NCBI GenBank assembly: GCA_030428905.1
Contig: JAUIED010000015.1
Coordinates: 1 to 48,220, forward strand
DNA length: 48,220 nucleotides
Origin: Gammaproteobacteria bacterium
GTDB lineage: Bacteria > Pseudomonadota > Gammaproteobacteria > Pseudomonadales > Azotimanducaceae
Reading direction: 5' to 3'
Position numbers and translations under genes: made by a program. The notes beneath the pieces are model-generated. The model did not search any database, was not told the origin of the DNA, and saw only the letters and a list, made by a program, of their open reading frames with translations. Shown here in pieces: positions 16,573-24,126 of this stretch. Position 1 is the first letter of the stretch. Every line of letters starts with the position of its first letter.

Positions 16573-17673
16573 TTACACCAACTGCGGCTCGGCGCTGGGG
16601 CCTGCGTGGGGGTGCGATCGCCTGGATAGCTTCGGGTCGATGCTGCGGAACCGGTAACGGCCGTCCTCGCTGAGGCTGCGCTCGATGCGGCTGCGGTGCA
16701 TCAACAGGTGCAGGTGGGCGATGGCCTCTCCCAGCGCCATCATCATCTGCCGCGGGTCGAGTTTGCGGGAAAACAGCACGGGCAGCAGGTCTTTGGCCGT
16801 TTGCGGTGTCGTGCAGGCTTCCTCGATGGCGAGCATGCGGTCTTCGTGGTGATCCATCAGATCCCGCAGCCGGGTGCGCACGCCGTAGAATGGCAGGTTG
16901 TGGGCAGGCAGGATGAGGGTGTCGTCCGGGGTACGCAGGAATGCATCGCACGACTTCATCCACAGGTTCAGCGGGTTCGATTCCGGCTCGGTGGGGTGCA
17001 CGCTGACGTTTGAGGTGATCACCGGCAGAATCTGATCGCCTGACAGCAGCACACGCAGCTCGGCACAGTAGAGACACGCATGTTCCGGTGAGTGGCCGCG
17101 GCCCACTGCCACACGCCAGGTACGCCCGCCAATGTTCAGCTCATCGCCGTGGCGCATCGCCACGAAGCCAGACGGCATTTCCTGCATGGACATGCCGTCC
17201 TTGGAGCGGTGCTGCCACAGCGACTGCAACTGTTGCACGTAGTCGTCGGGCATACCGGCGCGCTTGTAGAACTCCAGCCCTCGCCAGCTCGAGTGGCTGG
17301 AGCCCGGCCCGCCGCTGAAGGCGCGGGCCTGGTAGTACTCGCCGCGGGTCATGTAGAAATTGCAGCGGAAGTGGTCGGTGATCATGCCCGCCTGACCGGT
17401 GTGGTCCGGATGGAAGTGCGTGCAGATCACGCCGCGCACCGGCTTGCCGCCGAGCTCGTTTGCGAAGATCTCGTGCCACAGGTCGTGCACCGACTGCAGC
17501 GCAAGACCCGTGTCCACCACCCACCATGCGTCGTCGTCTTCGAGCAGGTAGAGGTTGATGTGGCTCAGCGAGCCGCCGCCCATGGGCATGGTGAGCCAGC
17601 GCACGCCAGGTGCGACCTCCACCGTCGTGCCGGCGGCGGGGTGCGCTGCGTGCGGGTACGTTATCTCTTGCAT
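16573..17673 (-). CDS. MBL-fold metallo-hydrolase with C-terminal winged-helix-like domain
   Basis: A 366-residue cytoplasmic hydrolase. The zinc motif is THFHPDHTGQ, with further ligands in GHSPEHACLY, LSGDQILP and LPAHNLPFYG. The helical C-terminus (TAKDLLPVLFSRKLDPRQMM) matches the small domain seen in LACTB2-like and glyoxalase II-like MBL proteins. Thioester or phosphodiester substrates are possible. It lies 44 bp downstream of the crotonase on the same strand, which favours an acyl-thioester link, but this is only context. Confidence 0.82.
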   Translation of the reverse strand: MQEITYPHAAHPAAGTTVEVAPGVRWLTMPMGGGSLSHINLYLLEDDDAWWVVDTGLALQSVHDLWHEIFANELGGKPVRGVICTHFHPDHTGQAGMITDHFRCNFYMTRGEYYQARAFSGGPGSSHSSWRGLEFYKRAGMPDDYVQQLQSLWQHRSKDGMSMQEMPSGFVAMRHGDELNIGGRTWRVAVGRGHSPEHACLYCAELRVLLSGDQILPVITSNVSVHPTEPESNPLNLWMKSCDAFLRTPDDTLILPAHNLPFYGVRTRLRDLMDHHEDRMLAIEEACTTPQTAKDLLPVLFSRKLDPRQMMMALGEAIAHLHLLMHRSRIERSLSEDGRYRFRSIDPKLSRRSHPHAGPSAEPQLV

Positions 17674-17717
17674 GGATCTGTCTTCTGCCTCTCAGGGGCA
17701 AGTATACGCAAGATTCG

Positions 17718-18497
17718 TCAGTTGCCCGATTGGCTGCGTCCGCGGGCCTGAATGTCCGAGCGGTTGGCTGCCACGAATTCGGCGCGTTGGCTTGTGCGCG
17801 CGTGCGCACGGCTGGCCTCAGCCTCGATGGCGAGACCTTCGCCAAGGCTCGTCGCCCAGCCGAGATCCATGATGCGCTTGATCTCGGCGCGGGTGACGGG
17901 CTCCGTGGTTGCGATGTCCGAGGCTAGTGCCGTGCAGGTGTCGATCAGCGCATCCGCCGGCACGACGCGGTTGACCAGGCCCCAGGCACAGGCGGTTTCT
18001 GCATCCAGATAGTTACCCGTGAGGCTCAGCTCCTTGGCGCGGTTGATACCGATCAGTCGTGGCAAACGCTGGGACAGGCCCCATCCGGGTACCACGCCAA
18101 CCCGTGCGTGGGTGTCGGCGAAGCGTGCAGTGGGGCTGGCGATGAGAAAGTCGCACATCAGCGCAAGCTCGAAACCACCGGTGATGGCGAAGCCGTTCAC
18201 CGCGCCGATGATGGGTTTCGGACAGGCCGCCATGGCGTCTGCTGGATCCGCCGAGAGCTTTGCGTCCGGGGCCACTTCGCCGCCCAGCTCTTTGAGGTCC
18301 AGCCCCACGGTGAAAGCCCGACCTGCGCCGGTGAGAACGATGGCCTGCGCACGCTCGTCGGCAGCAAGTTCGGCAAAGGTGTCGGCGATGGCGTTGCGCA
18401 GGCCGCTCGACAGTGCGTTCAGCGCGTCCGGCCGGTTGAGGGTGACGAGCGCCACGCCGTCTGCAGGGTAGTCCACCAGGACGAGGGGTTCGCTCAT
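17718..18497 (-). CDS. Enoyl-CoA hydratase/isomerase family protein (crotonase)
   Basis: A 259-residue crotonase-fold protein. The oxyanion-hole segments are GRAFTVGLDLKEL and NGFAITGGFELALMCD, with the first catalytic glutamate in GGFELA. The second catalytic glutamate of classical hydratases (in the PEI motif before GxxPGxGG) is replaced: here the segment is FADTHARVGVVPGWGLSQRL, with His at that position. Many annotated hydratases share this variant, so the protein may be a hydratase with altered chemistry or another crotonase. It is probably co-transcribed with the MBL gene downstream. Confidence 0.88.
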   Translation of the reverse strand: MSEPLVLVDYPADGVALVTLNRPDALNALSSGLRNAIADTFAELAADERAQAIVLTGAGRAFTVGLDLKELGGEVAPDAKLSADPADAMAACPKPIIGAVNGFAITGGFELALMCDFLIASPTARFADTHARVGVVPGWGLSQRLPRLIGINRAKELSLTGNYLDAETACAWGLVNRVVPADALIDTCTALASDIATTEPVTRAEIKRIMDLGWATSLGEGLAIEAEASRAHARTSQRAEFVAANRSDIQARGRSQSGN

Positions 18498-18603
18498 GTG
18501 CGAGGCTCCGTGATAGTCTTGCAGCCGTTCAGATTACCCGCGAATGCGTGGAACTTCCTGCGCAATCTCGGTCAAATGTTGGGTTAGATAGCCGGTAGGT
18601 ACC

Positions 18604-19161
18604 GTGAGGTCTGCACTTTTTTTCGTTGTCCTGATGATCGCATCCCTCGCGCAGGCGGATGACTATGCGGATGCATGGGGGCCACCCATTGGCAGCTCGG
18701 TTGCGATCGCTGCTGCAGATCAGAACGGCCAGCCGCGCACGCTGAACGATCTCAGCGGCGAGAAGGGCCTGGTGCTGTTTCTCAATCGATCCGCAGACTG
18801 GTGACCCTTCTGCAAGCGCCAGTTCGTGCAACTGGAATCCCGTAGAGACGAATTCGAAGCCCTCGGCGTGCGTGTCGCCGGCATGACTTATGACAGCGAT
18901 GCGCTGCGCGAGGGATTTCACGCGCAGGCGGGCCTCGGCTATCCGTTGCTGGGCGATGTGGAAGCGCGGCACGTGCAAGCGCTGGGTGTGCGCAATGAAG
19001 AATACGAGCCGGGCCACGCGGCCTACGGCATTCCGCATCCCGGTATTGTGGTGCTTAGCCCAAGCGGCGAGCTGCTCGCCAAGTTCGCGGTGCCGGGTTA
19101 CCGGCAACGGCCGCCGTTGGATGACGTTCTGGAGGCGGTGCGCAAGGCCACCGGCGGCTGA
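18604..19161 (+). CDS. Selenocysteine-containing AhpC/TSA (thioredoxin-fold) exported protein
   Basis: The frame runs from GTG 18604 to the stop at 19159-19161, through an in-frame TGA at 18802-18804 (residue 67). An N-terminal signal peptide (ALFFVVLMIASLAQA) is followed by redoxin motifs: QPRTLNDLSGEKGLVLFLNRSADW, the TGA, then PFCKRQFVQLESRRDEFEALG. The TGA falls exactly on the first catalytic Cys of the CxxC-like motif of the family, giving U-P-F-C with Cys70. The downstream half stays in frame and conserved in style (GVRVAGMTYDS, YPLLGD, YGIPHPGIVVLSPSG), arguing against a decayed gene. An in-frame stop at 18589 fixes the start. Expected role: periplasmic thiol/peroxide redox chemistry. 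Confidence 0.82.
18805..18835 (+). promoter_or_regulatory. Bacterial SECIS-like hairpin in the selenoprotein mRNA
   Basis: CCAGTT (18819-18824) and AACTGG (18830-18835) form a perfect 6-bp stem with loop CGTGC. The loop begins 20 nt after the TGA and has G at its second position. This fits the bacterial SECIS description: a short hairpin 16-37 nt after UGA with G among the first two loop bases. It would bind SelB. Confidence 0.72.
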
Positions 19162-19183
19162 CCCGGCCCGACAGCCGCCTTTG
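19153..19183 (+). terminator. Rho-independent terminator after the selenoprotein gene
   Basis: GGCGGCTG (19153-19160) pairs with CAGCCGCC (19172-19179) across an 11-nt loop, followed by a short T run (TTTGT). The stem includes the stop codon of the preceding gene. The T tract is short, so efficiency is uncertain. It separates this gene from the TRAP operon. Confidence 0.6.
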
Positions 19184-19249
19184 TAATTGCGGTGCGCCGG
19201 CTGGCAAAATGCGCGGCCCAAAAGGCGCCTGAATAATCGGCACATTCGA

Positions 19250-20107
19250 ATGATTCGAACCACGATCAAGCTGATCGCCCTGCTGGCGTTGCTTGCGCAA
19301 GGAGCTTGCGCAAGCCTGCTGTCCGGCACGGTGCAGGGACTCACCGACGATCTGTCGTCGGCCATCCTCGACAGCGAAGACATCGAGCTCGTGCGTGATG
19401 GTGCGCCCGCTTATCTGATCCTCATCGACGGACTGGTGAGCGGCAGCCCGGAAGACGCAGGTCTGCTGCAAACCGCCGCACAGCTCAACTCCGCGTACGC
19501 GTCCGCCTTCGTGGACGAGCCGGAGCGGGCCATGCGCATGCACGCCAAGGCCAGGGAGCTGTCATTTCGTGCAGTCTGCCTGTCGATCAAGGACGGTTGC
19601 GCGCTGGAGTCCCGGCCATACGATCGCTTCGAGGCATGGCTTGCCGAGCGCGACGCGGATGATGTGCCGCTGCTGTTTGGCCTCGGCGCCAGCTGGGCGG
19701 GCTGGATGCAGGCCAACAGCGCCGATTTCAACGCCATCGCCCAGCTCGGCCGGGTGAAGGCGCTCATGCAGCGTGTGCAGACACTGGACGATGGCTACGA
19801 CGATGGCGGTGTGCATTTGTACCTGGGCGTGTTCGAAACCCTGTTTCCTCCTGCCATGGGCGGTAAACCGGATGTGGGTCGGGCGCACTTCGAACGCGCG
19901 GTGGCGTTGTCCGAAGGTCGCAACCTGCTGGCCAAGGTGATGTTTGCGGAAAGCTATGCACGTCTCGTTTTCGATCGTGATCTGCACGATACGCTGCTCA
20001 GTGAGGTGCTTTCAGCGCCAGTTCAGGCGCCTGGTCTAACCTTGATGAATACCGTGGCCAAAGGCCGCGCGCGCGAATTGCTGGAGAGCGCAGATGACTA
20101 TTTCTAA
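19250..20107 (+). CDS. TRAP transporter TatT-like lipoprotein
   Basis: A 285-residue lipoprotein with signal IKLIALLALLAQGAC (lipobox AQGAC) and an all-helical, TPR-like body. It matches the TatT component found beside TRAP substrate-binding proteins (GVHLYLGVFETLFPPAMGGKP is characteristic). In Treponema TatT forms a complex with the TRAP binding protein and has been linked to hydrophobic ligands. I chose ATG 19250, which places the signal at the N-terminus; the frame is open upstream. It overlaps the DctP gene by 14 bp. A possible promoter (TTGTAA ... CAAAAT) lies at about 19181-19210. Confidence 0.85.
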   Translation: MIRTTIKLIALLALLAQGACASLLSGTVQGLTDDLSSAILDSEDIELVRDGAPAYLILIDGLVSGSPEDAGLLQTAAQLNSAYASAFVDEPERAMRMHAKARELSFRAVCLSIKDGCALESRPYDRFEAWLAERDADDVPLLFGLGASWAGWMQANSADFNAIAQLGRVKALMQRVQTLDDGYDDGGVHLYLGVFETLFPPAMGGKPDVGRAHFERAVALSEGRNLLAKVMFAESYARLVFDRDLHDTLLSEVLSAPVQAPGLTLMNTVAKGRARELLESADDYF

Positions 20108-21095
20108 ACGGTGGGGCGCGCTTGTTGCGTTCTGTCTGATGGCGGCGCTGCCGGCGCACGCTGTGACGATCAAGATTGCTGCCGTATCGCCAGATGGCTC
20201 CGTGTGGATGAAGAAGCTGCGCGAGGCGGGCAACGAGGTGGCGAAGCGCACCGACGGGCGGGTGAAGTTCAAATTCTACCCAGGCGGCGTGATGGGCGAC
20301 GACAAGGCGGTGCTGCGCAAGATACGTGTTGGCCAGCTGCACGGCGCGGTGCTCACCTCCGGCGGTCTGATTCCGGTAGACCAGAACATCCAACTCTACA
20401 GCCTGCCGCTGGCGTTTCGGTCGGCGCAGGAAGCGGCGGCTATACGCGCGCAGTTCGATCAGCGCCTGCTGGCAGGTCTCGAGTCGAACGGCTTCGTCAG
20501 CTTCGGTCTCGCCGAGGTGGGTTTCGCCTACGCCATGGCAAGCGTGCCTCTCTCCAGCGTTCAGCAGGTGCGCGAACAGAAAGTGTGGGTGCCTGATAAC
20601 GACCCGGACGCCGTGCGTCTGCTGAATGGTTTTGAGATCAGCGCCATCCCGCTGTCTATTGCGGGTGTGCTGACAGGCCTGCAGACGGGGCTCATCAATG
20701 CCATCGCAGCGCCGCCGGTGGGCACCATTGCGCTGCAGTGGCACACGCAGGTCAAACACGGACTCGACCTGCCACTGATGTATGTCTACGGCTCGCTGGT
20801 GGTCAGCGACCGGCAGTTCAAAAAGCTCGCCGCCGAAGATGCGGCGCTCGTGCGCGAGGTGTTTGGGGCGGCGGTCGCCGAGGTGGATGCAAGCGCACGG
20901 CAGGACCATGAAAATGCCAAACAGGCGCTGGCGGCACAGGGCATTCAGTGGCATACCGCGAGCCCGGAACATGCCCAGGAGTGGCAGGCGTTGGCGCGAA
21001 AGTCCAGCGATGACTTCGCTGCCGGCGGACATATAGACGCGTCGCTGTACGAGGATTTTCAAAGCGCGCTGGCCGCTCTGCGCGGGGACTCCTGA
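20094..21095 (+). CDS. TRAP transporter periplasmic substrate-binding protein (DctP family)
   Basis: A 333-residue periplasmic binding protein with signal peptide WGALVAFCLMAALPAHA. DctP-family features are IKIAAVSPDGSVWMKKLREA, the mid-protein FYPGGVMGDDKAVLRKIRVG and the hinge segment GLQTGLINAIAAPPVGTIAL. It captures ligand for the DctQM permease and probably docks on the TatT protein encoded just upstream. The ligand is not visible from sequence; the operon context (MlaC, MlaA, RND protein) suggests something hydrophobic. Confidence 0.92.
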   Translation: MTISKRWGALVAFCLMAALPAHAVTIKIAAVSPDGSVWMKKLREAGNEVAKRTDGRVKFKFYPGGVMGDDKAVLRKIRVGQLHGAVLTSGGLIPVDQNIQLYSLPLAFRSAQEAAAIRAQFDQRLLAGLESNGFVSFGLAEVGFAYAMASVPLSSVQQVREQKVWVPDNDPDAVRLLNGFEISAIPLSIAGVLTGLQTGLINAIAAPPVGTIALQWHTQVKHGLDLPLMYVYGSLVVSDRQFKKLAAEDAALVREVFGAAVAEVDASARQDHENAKQALAAQGIQWHTASPEHAQEWQALARKSSDDFAAGGHIDASLYEDFQSALAALRGDS

Positions 21096-21100
21096 CGCTC

Positions 21101-21562
21101 ATGCGCTGGATCCGCCTGCTGGAACACGCGGTGCTCGTGCTGCTGTTCAGCGGCATGATGAGCGTCGCGGCCTGGCAGGTGATTGCCCGCAACTTCTTTG
21201 ATACCGGACTCCACTGGGGCGATGCCCTGGTGCGCGTACTGGTGCTATGGGTCGCTTTGTTCGGCGGCATGGTCGCCTCCCGAAAGGACGAACACATCCG
21301 CATCGATATCCTGAGCCGGCTCGCACCGCCGCGCTTGATGCCATGGCTGCAGCGTGTCGTTGCGCTGGCGACGGCGGTGCTGCTCGGCGCCTTTGCCTGG
21401 ATCAGTTTTCGCACCGTGCGCGAATCCTACGAGTACGGCGACATCGCTTTCGCTGCAGTGCCGTTGTGGGTGACCGAAGCCATCATCCCATTCGGCGTTG
21501 CCGTCATGTGCCTGCGCTACATCGCGCATGTCATTCATCCACCATTGAGAGATCCTCTGTGA
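21101..21562 (+). CDS. TRAP transporter small permease (DctQ)
   Basis: A 153-residue membrane protein with four predicted helices (LEHAVLVLLFSGMMSVAAWQ; VLWVALFGGMVAS; VVALATAVLLGAFAWISF; AIIPFGVAVMCLRYIA). The motif GGMVASRKDEHIRID is typical of DctQ. It starts 5 bp after the dctP stop and overlaps the DctM start by 4 bp (GTGA). It pairs with the large permease to form the Na+-driven transporter. Confidence 0.9.
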   Translation: MRWIRLLEHAVLVLLFSGMMSVAAWQVIARNFFDTGLHWGDALVRVLVLWVALFGGMVASRKDEHIRIDILSRLAPPRLMPWLQRVVALATAVLLGAFAWISFRTVRESYEYGDIAFAAVPLWVTEAIIPFGVAVMCLRYIAHVIHPPLRDPL

Positions 21563-22833
21563 TCTGGCTTGGTGCGGTAGGTCTCGTAGTCCTGGCGCTG
21601 GCGGGCATGCCGCTGTTTGTGGTGATGCTTGGCGCCACCATGCTCGGCTTCGTGGCCATGGAGATTCCGCTGGAGAGCATCGCCATCTCCGTGAGCGGCA
21701 TCGCCAACACGCCACTGCTCATTACCTTGCCGCTGTTTACCTACGCGGGCTACGTGCTGAGCGAATCGCGCACCTCTGAGCGCCTGGTGAATCTCGTGCA
21801 GAGCCTGTTCGGCTTCTTGCCGAGCGGCCTGGCGGTGGTGGGCTTCGTTGCCTGCGCCGTGTTCACGGCGCTCACCGGCGCATCCGGAGTGACCATCGTT
21901 GCGTTAGGCGCTCTGTTGCTACCGGCGTTGATGAAAGGTGGGTTCAGCGAACGCTTCAGCCTGGGGCTGGTCACCTCTTCTGGTAGCCTCGGGCTCCTCA
22001 TCGTGCCGTCGGTGCCGCTCATTCTCTACGGCGTGGTGGCGCAGCAGATGGAAGTGAGTATCGCCATCGTCGATCTGTTCAAAGCCGGCGTGCTGCCGGT
22101 GCTGGTGATGCTCGGCATGCTCACGGCCTGGACCTTGTGGAAGCATCGGGGTGGCGAGGTGCCGCGCACACCATTCCACTGGCCCGATGTGCGTGCAGCG
22201 TTCTGGGCGGCGCGCTACGAGCTGCCGTTGCCGCTGGTGGTGCTGGGTGGGGTGTTCGGCGGCTTCTTCGCAGTGTCTGACGCCGCTGCGGTCACCGCTG
22301 CCTACGTCACCATCGTCGAAGTGATGCTCTACCGGGACATTCGCTGGCGGGAGCTGCCGAAGATCATGGTGGACTCCATGGTCATGGTGGGTGGCATATT
22401 GCTGATTCTCGGTGTGGCGCTGGCGTTTACCAACTTCCTCGTCGACGCGGAAGTACCGCAGGCACTGTTCGAGTTCATGCAGACCCACGTGTCCAGCCCG
22501 CTGGGTTTCCTGTTGCTGCTGAACGTGCTCCTGCTGCTGTTGGGGGCGGTGCTCGACATCTTCGCCGCCATCGTCATCATGGTGCCGCTGCTCTTGCCGG
22601 TGGCCATGGGTTACGGCATCCACCCGGTGCACCTCGGCATCATCTTCCTCGCCAACATGCAGATTGGCTACTTCACACCGCCCGTGGGGATGAACCTGTT
22701 CATTGCCAGCTACCGCTTCAAGAAGCCGCTGCTGGAGCTTTACGCGGCGAGCCTGCCGTTCATGCTCGTGTTGCTCGCAGCGCTTGCGCTGATCACCTAT
22801 GTTCCGTGGCTCAGCCTGGTGTTCGTGCAATGA
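21559..22833 (+). CDS. TRAP transporter large permease (DctM)
   Basis: A 424-residue polytopic protein of normal DctM length with about 12 membrane segments. Conserved stretches include ITLPLFTYAGYVLSES, TALTGASGVTIVALG, GLVTSSGSLGLLIVPSVPLI and a second half with NMQIGYFTPPVGMNLFIAS. The frame is open further upstream, but GTG 21559, overlapping the dctQ stop as GTGA, gives the right length and N-terminus. It overlaps the MlaC-like gene as ATGA. It mediates substrate import powered by a sodium gradient. Confidence 0.93.
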   Translation: MIWLGAVGLVVLALAGMPLFVVMLGATMLGFVAMEIPLESIAISVSGIANTPLLITLPLFTYAGYVLSESRTSERLVNLVQSLFGFLPSGLAVVGFVACAVFTALTGASGVTIVALGALLLPALMKGGFSERFSLGLVTSSGSLGLLIVPSVPLILYGVVAQQMEVSIAIVDLFKAGVLPVLVMLGMLTAWTLWKHRGGEVPRTPFHWPDVRAAFWAARYELPLPLVVLGGVFGGFFAVSDAAAVTAAYVTIVEVMLYRDIRWRELPKIMVDSMVMVGGILLILGVALAFTNFLVDAEVPQALFEFMQTHVSSPLGFLLLLNVLLLLLGAVLDIFAAIVIMVPLLLPVAMGYGIHPVHLGIIFLANMQIGYFTPPVGMNLFIASYRFKKPLLELYAASLPFMLVLLAALALITYVPWLSLVFVQ

Positions 22834-23411
22834 GGATGCAGTGTGCAGCAATGCTGCTTGGCTTGTTGTTGTCCGGTGCTCTGGCGGCGGACGACGAAGG
22901 TGCCACCGCGCGTATTGAAGCGCTGCATAAGGCGCTGCTGGCGGCAATGCAGTGCGAGTGCGATACCCAAGCGCGCGCTGAAGGATTGCAGCCAGTGGTG
23001 CAGACGTTGTTCGATGTGAACAACATCGCCCGCATCAGCACCGGCCGTGCCTGGCGGGAATTCGACGAAGCGCAACGCGCCGATCTCGAGGGTGCCCTCG
23101 AACGGCTGATCGTTGCGACCTACGCAGATCGCTTCGACAGCTTTGCCGGCCAGCGTTTCGAAGTGCTGAGCGAAGAAACCTCGCGCACCGGTGCGGTGGT
23201 GAGGACAGAGATCGTTCGGTCGTCCGGCGAGCGCGTGCCTATCGACTACTACTTTCGCGGTGATAAGGTGTTCAACGTCGTGGCCAGCGGTGTGAGCGAC
23301 CTGTCGTTGCGGCGTGCAGATTACAGCAGCATCCTCAAGGAGCAAGGATACGGTGCGCTATTGGCACACATCGAAGAGAACATCGCTGAGCTCGCTGCGC
23401 AGGCGGAGTAG
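22830..23411 (+). CDS. MlaC/HpnM-like periplasmic phospholipid-binding protein
   Basis: A 193-residue protein with a Sec signal peptide (AAMLLGLLLSGALA) followed by an MlaC/Ttg2D domain. Typical features are PVVQTLFDVNNIARISTGRAW, TYADRFDSF, and VRTEIVRSSGERVPIDYYF. Proteins of this family shuttle phospholipids between membranes, and the HpnM subgroup accompanies the hopanoid transporter HpnN. I chose ATG 22830, overlapping the DctM stop (ATGA). It overlaps the MlaA gene by about 59 bp, which implies translational coupling in another frame. Confidence 0.88.
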   Translation: MRMQCAAMLLGLLLSGALAADDEGATARIEALHKALLAAMQCECDTQARAEGLQPVVQTLFDVNNIARISTGRAWREFDEAQRADLEGALERLIVATYADRFDSFAGQRFEVLSEETSRTGAVVRTEIVRSSGERVPIDYYFRGDKVFNVVASGVSDLSLRRADYSSILKEQGYGALLAHIEENIAELAAQAE

Positions 23412-24126
23412 CGTCTGTGCGCTGGTCGTGTTTGCCGTGTGCAGCGGTTGCAGCACGATCCCGAGCGGTGAAACGGTCGCTGCATACGAGCCCTACGATC
23501 CGCACGAATCCGTGAACCGTCCCGTGTACGGCGCCTTCGACGCCATCGACCGCCGCGTACTGCAGCCGGTAGCGCGCGGCTACCGCTGGATCATGCCCAA
23601 CTGGGCGGAGCGGGGTGTTGCCAACTTCTTCGCCAACCTGCGGGATGTGGACGGCGCGCTGAATGCGCTGCTGCAGGGCAAGCCGGCGGCGGCGGCAGGT
23701 GACCTGACCCGCGTGGTGATCAACTCCACCATCGGCATCGGCGGCCTGATCGATGTGGCTTCCGACAGCGGCATCGACCCCTCCGGTGAGGACTTCGGGC
23801 AGACCCTGGCGGTGTGGGGCGTGACACGCTCCCGCTATCTCTACCTGCCGCCGGTAGGGCCGAGCACCGTGCGCGATGCGCCGGGACAGATTCTGCACGG
23901 TGCGACACCTGGCCTCCTGCTTGGCGGTGGTTATGTCTGGTGGGTAAGCCTTCTGGATCTCATGAGTACGCGGGCCGAGGCGCTGCCGGCCACGGATGCG
24001 CGTGATGCCGCTGCACTCGACCCGTATGCGTTCACCCGTGATGCCTACTACCAGCGGCGTAAGTACGTGATCTATGACGGCCACCCACCCATGGACGATT
24101 TCTTCGACGAATTCGACGATGAGTGA
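23353..24126 (+). CDS. MlaA/VacJ family lipoprotein
   Basis: An outer-membrane lipoprotein that removes mislocalised phospholipids from the outer leaflet. The MlaA domain has YDPHESVNRPVYGAFDAID, ANFFANLRDVDGALNALLQG, GEDFGQTLAVWGV and YLYLPPVGPSTVRDAPG. The lipobox is VCSGC after a hydrophobic stretch. GTG 23353 with AAGGAGC upstream gives about 257 residues with a long basic N-region; GTG 23314 is the alternative. It sits inside the end of the MlaC frame and overlaps the RND start by 8 bp. The acidic tail DDFFDEFDDE is unusual. Confidence 0.86.
   Translation: MRYWHTSKRTSLSSLRRRSSVCALVVFAVCSGCSTIPSGETVAAYEPYDPHESVNRPVYGAFDAIDRRVLQPVARGYRWIMPNWAERGVANFFANLRDVDGALNALLQGKPAAAAGDLTRVVINSTIGIGGLIDVASDSGIDPSGEDFGQTLAVWGVTRSRYLYLPPVGPSTVRDAPGQILHGATPGLLLGGGYVWWVSLLDLMSTRAEALPATDARDAAALDPYAFTRDAYYQRRKYVIYDGHPPMDDFFDEFDDE

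Noticed and set aside
18604-18804. Reading the selenoprotein gene as a 66-codon gene followed by a separate gene starting at 18826
   Set aside because: The second part would begin with no ribosome site inside the conserved redox motif; a single frame through TGA gives a complete family-length protein with a SECIS-like hairpin.
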